A DNA stretch of 64,000 bases from assembly GCA_020633075.1 (NCBI GenBank), contig JACKEI010000004.1, forward strand, positions 310,001 to 374,000, given 5' to 3'. The notes below the pieces were generated by a model, which made no database searches, had not been told where the DNA came from, and saw nothing but the letters and a program-made list of their open reading frames with translations. Source of the stretch: Sandaracinaceae bacterium (lineage in GTDB: Bacteria; Myxococcota_A; Polyangia; Polyangiales; Houyiibacteriaceae). This document shows, piece after piece, positions 26,750-35,094 of this stretch. Each line of letters starts with the position of its first letter. Position 1 is the stretch's first letter. Position numbers and translations under genes: made by a program.

Positions 26750-29700
26750 ATGACCGACCCCCGCCCGACCGCCTGCCCGGTGCGCCGCCGCGCCGTGACT
26801 TCGCGCACCGCCAACCCTTCGCGCCTCGTCGGATGGACGCCTGCGTTCGTGGTCTTGCTAGCGGCGCTGGCAGGGGTCGGCTGCGGCGGGGGGGTTCCGG
26901 TAGAGGACTGCGCGACGGGCACGTACGACCACGACGATGACGCCGCGACGGCGTGCGTGGCGTGGACGGTGTGCCGCGCCGGGGAGTACGTCGGCGCTGC
27001 GGGTACGGAGGAGAGCGACCGCGAGTGCGTGGCGTGCGAGGCGGGGGAGTACGCGACGAGTGTCAATGCTGCGAGCTGTAGCCCGTGGACGGCCTGCGCG
27101 GCGGGGGAGTACGTGAGCGCGGCGGGCACAGCGGGCAGCGACCAGGTGTGCACGGGGTGCACGAGCGGGACGTTTGCGGCGGGCGCTGACGCGGCTGCCT
27201 GCGTGGCGTGGACCGAGTGCGTGGCGGGCGAGTACGTGAGCAGCGCAGGGAGCGCGAGCGTCGACCAGGTGTGCACGGCGTGCGCGGAGGGGACATACAC
27301 GTCGGGCCCCAACCAGACGGTGTGCGTGGCGCTGACGGGCTGCGCGCCGGGGACGGTGCAGACGGTGGCGGCGACGATGACGGCGCCAGCGGTGTGCGAG
27401 GCGTGCAGCCCAGGGCAGTACTGCGCGGGAGGCGAGGTCGCGGCGGCGGCGTGCGACGACGGGGACGGCACGTGGGACCACGACGGCAACCCAGCGACAG
27501 CGTGCGTGGCGCGCACGGCGTGCTCAGCGGGGACGTACGTGTCGGCCGAGGGCGGCGCGACCACCGATCGGAGCTGCACGGCGTGCGGGGCCGGGACGTA
27601 CAGCGTGGGCAGCAACGCGGTGAGCTGCACGGCGTACACGGGGTGCGTGGCTGGGGAGTACGTGAGCACCGCGGGGACGGCCACGAGCGACCAGGTGTGC
27701 ACGGCGTGCGCGGACGGCGAGTACAGCGACGCGGCCGACGCGGCGAGCTGCAGCGCGTGGCGCACCTGCACGGCGGGGCAGTACGTGACGGGTGCGGGCA
27801 GCGCCACTGCGGACCGCACGTGTGGCGGGTGCGCGAGCGGGAGCTACAGCGACGCTGAGAACGCGGCGAGCTGCACGGCGTACACGACGTGCGTGGCGGG
27901 AGAGTACGTGCTGGTGGCGGGAACCACGGTGAGCGACCGGGCGTGCACAGCGTGCGCGGACGGGACGTACACATCCGGGCCCAACCAGACCACGTGCGTG
28001 GACGTGGGCGCGTGCGCGCCGGGCACGGTGGAGACCACGCCTGCGACGATGACGGCACCACCGGTGTGCACGGACTGCAGCGCGGGCGAGTACTGCGCGG
28101 GCGGCGCGGCGGCAGCTGTCGCGTGCGACGACGGGGACGGCACTTGGGACGACGACAGCGACCCGGCGACGGTGTGTGTGGCGCGCACCACCTGTGCGGC
28201 GGGGAGCTACGTCGCCACCGAGGGAGACGCCACCAACGACCGCACGTGCACGGCTTGCGCGACGGGGAGCTACAGCGCCACCGAGAACGCAGCCAGCTGC
28301 AGCGCGTGGACCACGTGCGTGGCGGGCGAGTCCGTGGGCACGGCGGGGAGCGCCACGGTAGACCGTGTGTGCAGCGTGTGCGCCACCGGGACCTACAGCA
28401 CGGCGGACAACGCCCCGAGCTGCACAGCGTGGGCGACGTGTGTCCCCGGCCAGTACGAAGAGACGGCGGGCAGCGCGAGCGCGAACCGCGTGTGCACGGG
28501 CTGCGCGAGCGGCAGCTTCAGCACCGGGAACAACGCAGCGAGCTGCACCGTGTGGCAGAGCTGCGCGGCGGGCACGTACGTGAGCAACACCCCGTCGGAC
28601 ACGGTCGACCGCGTGTGCATGGGCTGCGCCGCCGGGACGTACACGGCCACGGCCAATCTCTCCGTGTGTCTCGCCCACGGCATGTGCGCGGCAGGCACCG
28701 TGCAGAGCGCGGTGGGCACCAACACCACGGCGCCGGTGTGCGACGCGTGCAGTCCGGGGGAGTACTGCGCAGGTGACACCACGCCGGCAGCGGCCTGCGG
28801 CGGCAGCACCTGGGACCACGACAGCGACCCGGCTACGGCGTGCGCCACGCGCACGGACTGTGCCGCGGGGCAGTCGGTGATGAGCGACGGGAACGCCACG
28901 ACGGACCGCAGCTGCACAGCCTGCGCGGGGGGCACCTACAGCACCGCGACGAACGCGGCGACGTGCGCGACGTGGAGCGAGTGCGTGGCCGGTACGTACG
29001 TGAGCACAGCCGGGACCGCGACCAGCGACCAGGCGTGCACGGCGTGCGCGAGCGGGACGTACTCCACCGCCCCGAACCAGACCACGTGCCAAGCGCACGG
29101 GTCCTGCGCCGCGGGCACGGAGCAGAGCGCGCCGGGGACCAGCACCACGGCGCCGGTGTGCGATGCGTGCAGCGCGGGCGAGTACTGCGCGGGCGGCTCC
29201 ACGGCGGCGGTGGCCTGCGTGGGCAGCACCTGGGACGACGACGGCGACCCGGCGACGGCGTGTGCCACGCGCACGAACTGCGTGGCGGGCCAGTCGGTGG
29301 TGAGCAACGGCGACGCGACCACGGACCGTACGTGTGCGGCCTGCACCGCGGGCACCTACAGCGCGGGGACGAACGCCACGAGCTGCGCGACGTGGAGCGA
29401 CTGCGTGGCGGGCACGTACGTGAGCACGGCGGGAAGCGCGACGAGCAACCGTGTGTGCACGGCGTGCATGAACGGAACCTTCAGCACCACCTTGAACGTG
29501 ACGATGTGCGCGCCGTGGCAGGTGTGCGGCGCGGGGTACGTCGAGGGCGAACCCGGCTCCGCGACGACGGACAGGACCTGCGTGCCTGAGGAGTGGACGC
29601 GGCAGTTTGGGACGGCGAGCGCCGAGCACTCCGAGTGGATAAGCGTGGGCAGCGACGGCAGTGCGGTCGTCGCGGGCTACACGTCTGGCACGATTCCGGG

Positions 29701-30781
29701 CCAAAGCAGTGCAGGACAGTGGGACGCATTCGTGCGGAAGTATGATGCGGGGGGCACCGAGGTCTGGACACGGCAGTTTGGGACGGCGAGCGAAGACCGA
29801 GCCTATTCGGTAAGCGTGGGCCCCGACGGCAGTGTGGTGGTCGCGGGTTACACGTTTGGCACGATTCCGGGCCAAACCAGCGCAGGCCAGTGGGACGCGT
29901 TCGTGCGGAAGTACGATGCGGGGGGTACCGAGGTCTGGACGCGGCAGTTTGGGACGGCGAGCGAAGACCGAGCCTATTCGGTGAGCGTGGGTCCGGACGG
30001 CAGTGTGGTGGTCGCGGGCTACACGTATGGCACCCTTCCGGGACAAGCCGGTGCTGGCGGTCTGGACGCGTTTGTGCGGAAGTACGATGCGGGAGGTATG
30101 GAGGTCTGGACGCGCCAGTTTGGGTCTGCGAGCGCCGACCCGGCGTGGTCGGTAGGTGTGGGTCCGGACGGGGTTGTGGTGGTCGCGGGTGGCACGGACG
30201 GAACCCTTCCAGGTCAAACCGGCTCAGGGGGTCGGGACGCGTTTGTGCGGAAGTATGATGCGGGGGGTACAGAGGTCTGGACGCGCCAGTTTGGGACTGC
30301 GGACTATGACGAGGTTCGGTCGGCAAGGGTGGGCAGCGACGGCAAAGTGGTTGTTGCGGGTTTCACGCACGGGACGATTCCAGGACAAACGGGCGCGGGC
30401 GGGTACGATGCGTTCGTGCGGACGTACGACGCGGGGGGGACGGAGGTCTGGACGCGCCAGTTCGGGTCTGCGAGCGGCGAGTACGCCTATTCGGTAGGTG
30501 TGGGTAGCGACGGTCGCGTGTTGGTCGCGGGGTCCACCAACGGTACGTTGCCAGGACAAGCCAGCGCGGGCAGCTACGACGCGTTCGTGCGGGTGTACGA
30601 TGCGGGGGGGGGGGAGGTCTGGACGCGCCAATTCGGCACTGCGAGCGGCGACTACGTTCAGTCGGCAAGCGTGGGCAGCGACGGCCGCGTGCTGGTCGCG
30701 GGCCATACCACGGGCATCTTTCCGGGACAGACCAGCGCAGGCGGCTTCGACGTATTCGTCATGAACCTGACTGCTCCCTGA
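26750..30781 (+). CDS. Very large secreted Cys-repeat protein with seven-blade propeller
   Basis: 1343 residues. The ATG has a good site upstream (GGAAGAG) and a signal/lipoprotein-like N-terminus (FVVLLAALAGVGCGGG). Residues ~55-960 are ephrin-receptor/GCC2-type Cys repeats of about 44 residues (CVAGEYVSTAGTATSDQVC-type) in a higher-order pattern: a distinctive block with VCEACSPGQYCAGG and DDGDGTWDHDGNPATAC returns four times. Residues ~960-1343 are seven SBBP-type blades of 57 residues beginning EVWTRQFG and containing VGSDGSVVVAGYT and DAFVRKYDAGG. Seven copies are enough to close one propeller. Adhesion or surface display is likely. Confidence 0.9.
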   Translation: MTDPRPTACPVRRRAVTSRTANPSRLVGWTPAFVVLLAALAGVGCGGGVPVEDCATGTYDHDDDAATACVAWTVCRAGEYVGAAGTEESDRECVACEAGEYATSVNAASCSPWTACAAGEYVSAAGTAGSDQVCTGCTSGTFAAGADAAACVAWTECVAGEYVSSAGSASVDQVCTACAEGTYTSGPNQTVCVALTGCAPGTVQTVAATMTAPAVCEACSPGQYCAGGEVAAAACDDGDGTWDHDGNPATACVARTACSAGTYVSAEGGATTDRSCTACGAGTYSVGSNAVSCTAYTGCVAGEYVSTAGTATSDQVCTACADGEYSDAADAASCSAWRTCTAGQYVTGAGSATADRTCGGCASGSYSDAENAASCTAYTTCVAGEYVLVAGTTVSDRACTACADGTYTSGPNQTTCVDVGACAPGTVETTPATMTAPPVCTDCSAGEYCAGGAAAAVACDDGDGTWDDDSDPATVCVARTTCAAGSYVATEGDATNDRTCTACATGSYSATENAASCSAWTTCVAGESVGTAGSATVDRVCSVCATGTYSTADNAPSCTAWATCVPGQYEETAGSASANRVCTGCASGSFSTGNNAASCTVWQSCAAGTYVSNTPSDTVDRVCMGCAAGTYTATANLSVCLAHGMCAAGTVQSAVGTNTTAPVCDACSPGEYCAGDTTPAAACGGSTWDHDSDPATACATRTDCAAGQSVMSDGNATTDRSCTACAGGTYSTATNAATCATWSECVAGTYVSTAGTATSDQACTACASGTYSTAPNQTTCQAHGSCAAGTEQSAPGTSTTAPVCDACSAGEYCAGGSTAAVACVGSTWDDDGDPATACATRTNCVAGQSVVSNGDATTDRTCAACTAGTYSAGTNATSCATWSDCVAGTYVSTAGSATSNRVCTACMNGTFSTTLNVTMCAPWQVCGAGYVEGEPGSATTDRTCVPEEWTRQFGTASAEHSEWISVGSDGSAVVAGYTSGTIPGQSSAGQWDAFVRKYDAGGTEVWTRQFGTASEDRAYSVSVGPDGSVVVAGYTFGTIPGQTSAGQWDAFVRKYDAGGTEVWTRQFGTASEDRAYSVSVGPDGSVVVAGYTYGTLPGQAGAGGLDAFVRKYDAGGMEVWTRQFGSASADPAWSVGVGPDGVVVVAGGTDGTLPGQTGSGGRDAFVRKYDAGGTEVWTRQFGTADYDEVRSARVGSDGKVVVAGFTHGTIPGQTGAGGYDAFVRTYDAGGTEVWTRQFGSASGEYAYSVGVGSDGRVLVAGSTNGTLPGQASAGSYDAFVRVYDAGGGEVWTRQFGTASGDYVQSASVGSDGRVLVAGHTTGIFPGQTSAGGFDVFVMNLTAP
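29589..30778 (+). repeat. Tandem 171-bp repeats encoding propeller blades
   Basis: Seven direct repeats inside the large Cys-repeat gene. The blades starting near 29761 and 29932 are almost identical over the full 171 bases, so they duplicated recently. A run of ten G at 30604-30613 lies in the linker before the last blade (other blades have five or six G), a possible slippage site. Confidence 0.85.
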
Positions 30782-30875
30782 GGTGCTTCTCCGGCACCCC
30801 AGGTGCGACCGGGCGTCGTTGGGGCGTCACACAGCGCTTCGCCTTGGCGGTCGTGCCCCGGTCCACTTGGATGCC

Positions 30876-30891
30876 GTCCGGGATCCCGGAC
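30876..30891. promoter_or_regulatory. Perfect 16-bp palindrome GTCCGGGATCCCGGAC
   Basis: Perfect palindrome 91 bases upstream of the LuxR-type gene start at 30982, in a 200-base non-coding gap. Candidate regulator-binding site. It could also be part of a transcription stop for the upstream large gene, but no T-run follows. Confidence 0.4.
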
Positions 30892-30981
30892 AGTCAGCCT
30901 TCAGCCAGTCCGCTCCCCCGGACAACGCGAGCGGTTTTTGCGGCAAATTGCGCTGGCACGCCACGTGTACTGCATCCCCCC

Positions 30982-31482
30982 ATGCAAGCGGAGCACAACG
31001 GTTTCTGGGTCCTCAACGCACGCGGCGAGGTGGTCTTCTCAACGCACACGGAAGCGGCTGCGCAGCGCCCCCGGCGCTCATGGGTGGCCGCGGTCTACGA
31101 CGCCCTCACCGACGCGCCGCACTGCTCTCTGCTGCTCCCCACCGATGGCGTCGAGCTTGAGGCTTGGCGGATGCTCAGTGCCACGGGCGCCGTCGACCCC
31201 GAGGGTCCGGCCATCGCCCTCTGCGTCCGCCCGGCAGCGTCCACAGCGTCGCCGGCGCCCGAGCCCGATATGGTGCTCGCCGACGCGTCCATGACCCCAC
31301 GTCAGACCGAGGTCAGCGAGTACGCGGCCAGCGGCGCGACCGTCGGCGAGATCGCCTCGCACCTGGGCATCAGCACCGAGACGGTGCGGTCGCACCTGAA
31401 GAACGTGTACCGCAACCTCGGCGTCGCGAACCGCGTGGAGCTCGCCCGCGCCATGGGGCAACTCCACCCGCTGTCCGCGTAG
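30982..31482 (+). CDS. Small LuxR-type transcription regulator
   Basis: 166 residues. C-terminal LuxR/GerE helix-turn-helix at about 103-160: MTPRQTEVSEYAASGATVGE then IASHLGISTETVRSHLKNVY, RNLGVANRVELAR. The N-terminal ~90 residues contain no recognisable receiver or autoinducer domain (WVLNARGEVVFSTHTEAAAQ, then SWVAAVYDAL). A paralogous HTH lies at 32515. ATG start chosen for lack of coding character upstream; no clear ribosome-binding site. Convergent with the alpha/beta hydrolase 16 bases away, so it may control that gene or the neighbouring surface protein. Confidence 0.83.
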   Translation: MQAEHNGFWVLNARGEVVFSTHTEAAAQRPRRSWVAAVYDALTDAPHCSLLLPTDGVELEAWRMLSATGAVDPEGPAIALCVRPAASTASPAPEPDMVLADASMTPRQTEVSEYAASGATVGEIASHLGISTETVRSHLKNVYRNLGVANRVELARAMGQLHPLSA

Positions 31483-31498
31483 GGACAGGGACGGCGCG

Positions 31499-32296
31499 CT
31501 AGCCGTGCCTGCGCAGCGCCGGGCGCGCGGCACCGGCCTCCGACTCGAACATGCGCAGCGCCTCGCAGACGGCGCGTAGCGTGGCGTCCGCGTCCTCGTG
31601 GTGCACCAGGTGTCCCACGTTGGCCACCACGTCCAGCCGCGCGCGGGGCAGCCACTGAAGCGCCTGCATGGCCAGCGTGTGCGGCGTGTTCACGTCCAGG
31701 TCGCCGACGCGCATGTACACGGGGCAGCCCACGTCGCGCAGCCGCTCGGACCAGTCGGGGTCCTTTGCGATGGCCTCGAGCTCCCCGGCCACGGTCTCCG
31801 CTGCGATGCCTTGCAGCTGCGCCAGGTACCTAGCCGGCACCTCGGGGCGCATGCTCGCGAAGTCACTCGTGAACAGGCCTTCCACAACGGACGCCCACAT
31901 GTCCGCGCCCCCGCGCAGCGCGCCAATGGCCCCCCACCACCCGTCGCGCAGCGTCTGCACCACCAGTGGCAGCGGCCCCAAGGCCACGATGCCCCACGGG
32001 CTGAGCGCCCCTCGTTGAGTCCCGCGGAACGCGCGGTAGCTGCCCCCGCTGACACCCAGCAGGCTGTAGCCGGCGGGCGCCAGGGTGCTCAGCTGAGCCC
32101 CAAGCTCTCGCTCGATCCCGTCGAGGTCGTAGCGCCCCAGGCGCGCGGGCTCACGGCCGTACCCCGGCAGGTGCACCAGATGCACACGGCGGTTCTCCGC
32201 GAGCGCCTGCACCAGCCCCTCAAGGTCGCTGGGCTCCTGAGGGGTCCCATGCAGGACCACCACGTTGTTCCCCTGTCCATACGAGTCGATGTGCAC
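31499..32296 (-). CDS. Alpha/beta-fold hydrolase
   Basis: 265 residues. Oxyanion region VVVLHGTPQEP near residue 13, nucleophile elbow GVSGGSYRA (Ser about 88), acid region VGDLDVNTPHT and histidine in VGHLVHHED. These are all parts of a Ser-His-Asp hydrolase of the alpha/beta fold (esterase, lactonase or similar). Substrate unknown; no signal peptide. GTG start (VHIDSYGQG) matches the paralogue at 11659-12471, whose nucleophile is lost. The C5-N4-G5 palindrome sits 89 bases upstream. It is flanked by two small LuxR-type regulators, so a signal-degrading or signal-related role is possible but unproven. Confidence 0.85.
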   Translation of the reverse strand: MHIDSYGQGNNVVVLHGTPQEPSDLEGLVQALAENRRVHLVHLPGYGREPARLGRYDLDGIERELGAQLSTLAPAGYSLLGVSGGSYRAFRGTQRGALSPWGIVALGPLPLVVQTLRDGWWGAIGALRGGADMWASVVEGLFTSDFASMRPEVPARYLAQLQGIAAETVAGELEAIAKDPDWSERLRDVGCPVYMRVGDLDVNTPHTLAMQALQWLPRARLDVVANVGHLVHHEDADATLRAVCEALRMFESEAGAARPALRRHG

Positions 32297-32382
32297 GCCC
32301 GCTCCCTTCCGCGCGCCTCCGTCGGTCCGCCTCGCGACCCCCGCGCCGTCAAGATCCCTACCCAATCTTCGCCGCGTCGCCC

Positions 32383-32400
32383 ATCCCCCAAGTGGGGGAT
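32383..32400. promoter_or_regulatory. C5-N4-G5 palindrome (ATCCCCCAAGTGGGGGAT)
   Basis: Near-perfect 18-bp palindrome, extended by CC and GG outside to 22 bases, in the divergent gap between the alpha/beta hydrolase (start 32296) and the LuxR-type gene (start 32515). Strongest member of the motif family; suited to bind a dimeric regulator acting on both genes. Confidence 0.55.
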
Positions 32401-32514
32401 GGGTTCGTGCCTCCGCGTCACGCACAACCGATGGAATGAAAGGCACCACCATGGAGGCGCGGGGGCACGCGCGTCGCGAGCAGCTGCTCCACGCTGCGCC
32501 GCCACGGGGCTCGC

Positions 32515-32883
32515 ATGCCTAGCGTCTACGACCCTCGCTCCGGGCGCTGGTGGACGCATGACGGAGTCGCGCCGGCGGAGGCCGCACCGTCGGCGACGCG
32601 CGCCACCATCGTCCCGTTGCGTGGCGAGAGCGGCGAGCTCTGGCTCGTGCTTCCCCAGAAGCGCAGCGGCGCGAGCCCCTTCGATGGCCTCAGCCCGCGG
32701 CAGCGGCAGGTGGCTGAGCTCGCGGCTCTGGGGTCGTCCGCGAAGGACATCGCGGTGGCGCTCGACGTGGGCTACGAGACTGTCCGCACGCACCTCAAGA
32801 ACATCTACCGTATGCTGGGCGTGGGCTCGCGCACCGAGCTCGCCCGGGTCGCGCGCGGCGACCTCATGCTGCACGAGCCATAG
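32515..32883 (+). CDS. Small LuxR-type transcription regulator (second copy)
   Basis: 122 residues, mostly a LuxR/GerE helix-turn-helix at about 56-115: LSPRQRQVAELAALGSSAKD, then IAVALDVGYETVRTHLKNIY and RMLGVGSRTELARVA. The N-terminal ~50 residues (YDPRSGRWWTHDGVAP, then GELWLVLPQKR) carry no known sensor. Same HTH subtype as the protein at 30982, so likely the product of duplication. Divergent from the hydrolase, with the palindrome at 32383 between them. No clear ribosome-binding site at ATG 32515. Confidence 0.82.
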   Translation: MPSVYDPRSGRWWTHDGVAPAEAAPSATRATIVPLRGESGELWLVLPQKRSGASPFDGLSPRQRQVAELAALGSSAKDIAVALDVGYETVRTHLKNIYRMLGVGSRTELARVARGDLMLHEP

Positions 32884-33169
32884 GGCGTGTCCTGGGTTGC
32901 CTCTGCTTCGTCGCGCGCCGGGTGGGGCTCTCTGTCCCCGGGTCTGACCTGCGGCACTCGACCCTCAGCGCGGCTCGAATGTTGTTGAGATGCTTCCGCT
33001 GCACCGTCGTGTCGCCCTTCAAGATCACTCGTTCGGGGGATACCGCCGCGCATCCGAGTGGGCTGCAATGCAATGAGCGGGCGCCACGGGATGCATTCAT
33101 GACGCGACGTCCCTGCGGTTTCATCGGACTCATCCTCGTGGTGCCAATAACTCGAGTAACGGAAGAAAA
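32884..33169. other. Gap of 286 bases without a gene
   Basis: No gene or repeat that I can support in 32884-33169. Base composition falls towards the right end, near the TPR gene, where GGAAG and AT-rich sequence give the ribosome-binding site and probably the promoter. Confidence 0.4.
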
Positions 33170-33592
33170 ATGCGCACATATAGAGACATTGGAACATTGT
33201 TCGACTCTCCGAAAGTCCGAATTGTTGTCTGCATACTCGTACTTTCATCCGTTTTTCACAATGTAGCGGTGGCCCAAGAAGATGACTCGCCGGGATCTGC
33301 CATTGAAGACACGTCGGGCGCCGACGCGGAAGCACGTGCGCACTACATGGCCGGGCAGCTTGCGTTCGATCAAGGTCGGTTCGACAATGCACTCGACGCC
33401 TTTCAACGAGCCTATAGTCTCTCACAACGACCTGAACTGCTGTACAACATTGGGAGCGCGGCTGACCGACTGAGACAAGACGCAGTTGCCCTTGATGCGT
33501 TCGAACGTTACCTCGAACTGGTGCCCCACAGCCAGCACGCGAACAGTGTAAGGGCTCGGATCGGACTGCTCCGACGCGCGGTCGAAGACTCA

Positions 33593-33600
33593 CGCGCTGA
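33593..33600. repeat. Target-site duplication, left copy (CGCGCTGA)
   Basis: The 8 bases directly before the left inverted repeat of the insertion sequence, identical to 35087-35094. Confidence 0.93.
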
Positions 33601-33620
33601 GGGTGCAGCTCACCTGCTGA
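33601..33620 (+). repeat. Left terminal inverted repeat of the insertion sequence
   Basis: GGGTGCAGCTCACCTGCTGA. The transposase stop codon is the next three bases inward (33621-33623). Confidence 0.9.
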
Positions 33621-35036
33621 TCACGCGGCATAGCGGGCAGCCTGCATGAAGCTGAAGGCGCGATGGAAGCGGTCGGACTGGAGCAGCGAGCGCAGGTAGA
33701 GGACGCCGGCCGCCCCGATGCGCGACCAGGTGGCGCCGGATATCTTGAGGCGCTGCGTGACCAGCGTCTTGCACGCGGCCTCGACCGGGCCGCTTCCGAT
33801 GGCGGCGTTCGCGGCGACGGCTTGGGGGTACTTCATCCAGGGGCGCTGGTTGTAGATGTACTCGGCGTGCTTCTCGACCTCGCGCTTCGCCCAAGGGCTG
33901 ACCGGATCGAGTTCGCGCTTCATCTCGTCGCGGAGCCAGCGCCAGAGCCTGAACGGCGTGCCCTCCTTGTGCTTGAGCTTATGACACCAACTCGCCCGTT
34001 CGGTGGCGCGCCGCGCATCGTCGTCGGGGAACAGCAGCCGCAGCGCGGCGGCCAAGTGCTCGGCGACGTGGAAGAAGTCCGTGAGGTGTCGAGCCTTGGG
34101 GAACCTCTCCAGCAAGTGCGTTCGGAGGTCGGGGGCACCGTCGATGACGACCTCTATCTCGAGGTCAGGCCGTTGTGCCACCAGCGCGCCGACCTCGCGT
34201 TCGATGCGCGCCATGATGGTCTGCTTGCCGGCCTCGGGCATCTCCGCGATGCGGGTGGCGTTGATGCCCGCGCCTCGGCGCAGCGGCTCGCCGTCGGCGT
34301 CGAGCAACGTGAGCACGCCAACGGTGGCCTGCTTCCAGCCCTCCTCGCGGAGGTGGAGGCTGAGCGCGTCCACGCTGATGACCAACGTCGACGCCTCGCT
34401 CGGAACGTCTGGCGCAGCGAGCTCCGCGTCGAAGAACGCCTGCTCCTGAACGTGCATGTGCGTGGCCTCTTCGGTGACGAAGCGCTTGATGCGCGACGGC
34501 GAGACCGCATGTCCCGTCAGAGCCGTCAGTAGCTTCGCCGATTCGTCTCCGGGCACATCCGCGTACGTGCGCAGCATCGCCTCGCCAAGGTCGGGCATCG
34601 TGTTCCGCGCCATCACTCCGCGGCGCTCGTCGAACAGACATCGCGTGGGGCCATTGCGCACAGAGCGATGCCGCTTGCGGCGCACACGAATCGTCCCGCG
34701 CAGCGAGTGATAGTCGGCCGGATCCTCGGTCACGCGTTTCCAGACCGCACCCTCAGCATCGGTAAACTCGTCAGGGTCCTCGTCGGCCTCCTCGCCCTCC
34801 ACGGACTCCACGATCGCCTTGCCGACCTCGTCCACCGCAGCCCACACAGCCTCATAGGCAGCCTTCGAGGAAGCCGGATCCCGCGCGTCATGCAGTTTCT
34901 TCTTCGCCAGGCGATAGGCGCTCCGCGCAGCTTCCATGACGCGTGCTTCGTTGGCATCCTGCGCAGGGAGCGGACGAGCTACCCCACCCAGCTTGGGCCT
35001 GACGGCCTTCCTCTTGGTCATGCTCCTCGCTATCAC
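33621..35036 (-). CDS. Transposase, ISKra4-like
   Basis: 471 residues, apparently intact. The C-terminal region IGSGPVEAACKTLVTQRLK followed by SGATWSRIGAAGVLYLRSLL is the signature I associate with ISKra4-family DDE transposases (IGSGAVESACK-type). Candidate acidic residues: the Asp in VISVDALSLH, the Asp in VVIDGAPDLRTHL, and the Glu in PVEAACK. The N-terminal ~130 residues are basic or acidic helices. GTG start at 35036, or ATG at 35021, which has GAGGAG very close upstream. It catalyses movement of its own element. The rest of the element holds no other gene. Confidence 0.88.
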   Translation of the reverse strand: MIARSMTKRKAVRPKLGGVARPLPAQDANEARVMEAARSAYRLAKKKLHDARDPASSKAAYEAVWAAVDEVGKAIVESVEGEEADEDPDEFTDAEGAVWKRVTEDPADYHSLRGTIRVRRKRHRSVRNGPTRCLFDERRGVMARNTMPDLGEAMLRTYADVPGDESAKLLTALTGHAVSPSRIKRFVTEEATHMHVQEQAFFDAELAAPDVPSEASTLVISVDALSLHLREEGWKQATVGVLTLLDADGEPLRRGAGINATRIAEMPEAGKQTIMARIEREVGALVAQRPDLEIEVVIDGAPDLRTHLLERFPKARHLTDFFHVAEHLAAALRLLFPDDDARRATERASWCHKLKHKEGTPFRLWRWLRDEMKRELDPVSPWAKREVEKHAEYIYNQRPWMKYPQAVAANAAIGSGPVEAACKTLVTQRLKISGATWSRIGAAGVLYLRSLLQSDRFHRAFSFMQAARYAA

Positions 35037-35066
35037 GCAGCGACGGAGATTAACAGCCCCTCGTGC

Positions 35067-35086
35067 TCAGCCAGTGATCTGCACCC
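35067..35086 (-). repeat. Right terminal inverted repeat of the insertion sequence
   Basis: On the minus strand GGGTGCAGATCACTGGCTGA, differing from the left repeat at three positions. Confidence 0.9.
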
Positions 35087-35094
35087 CGCGCTGA
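35087..35094. repeat. Target-site duplication, right copy (CGCGCTGA)
   Basis: Identical to 33593-33600; directly outside the right inverted repeat. Confidence 0.93.

Larger units (their letters stand above)
33601..35086 (-). mobile_element. Complete insertion sequence, ISKra4-like, 1486 bp
   Basis: Bounded by 20-bp inverted repeats (left GGGTGCAGCTCACCTGCTGA at 33601-33620; right, on the minus strand, GGGTGCAGATCACTGGCTGA at 35086-35067; 17 of 20 match) and by the 8-bp direct repeats CGCGCTGA on both sides. It carries one transposase gene that ends exactly at the left repeat. The TSD being intact and the host gene otherwise in frame suggest a recent jump. Family by transposase signature from memory. 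Confidence 0.92.

Noticed and set aside
27524..30217. 897-codon Arg-rich minus-strand frame opposite the Cys-repeat gene
   Set aside because: Shadow of the repeat-coding strand; the plus frame has signal peptide, Cys repeats and propeller blades.
29585..30781. CRISPR array suggested by the regular 171-bp repeats
   Set aside because: Repeats are coding, in frame and lack the short-repeat/unique-spacer pattern.
26650..32402. The C5-N4-G5 palindromes as simple intrinsic terminators
   Set aside because: No T-run follows on either strand and several lie in divergent promoter gaps rather than after genes.
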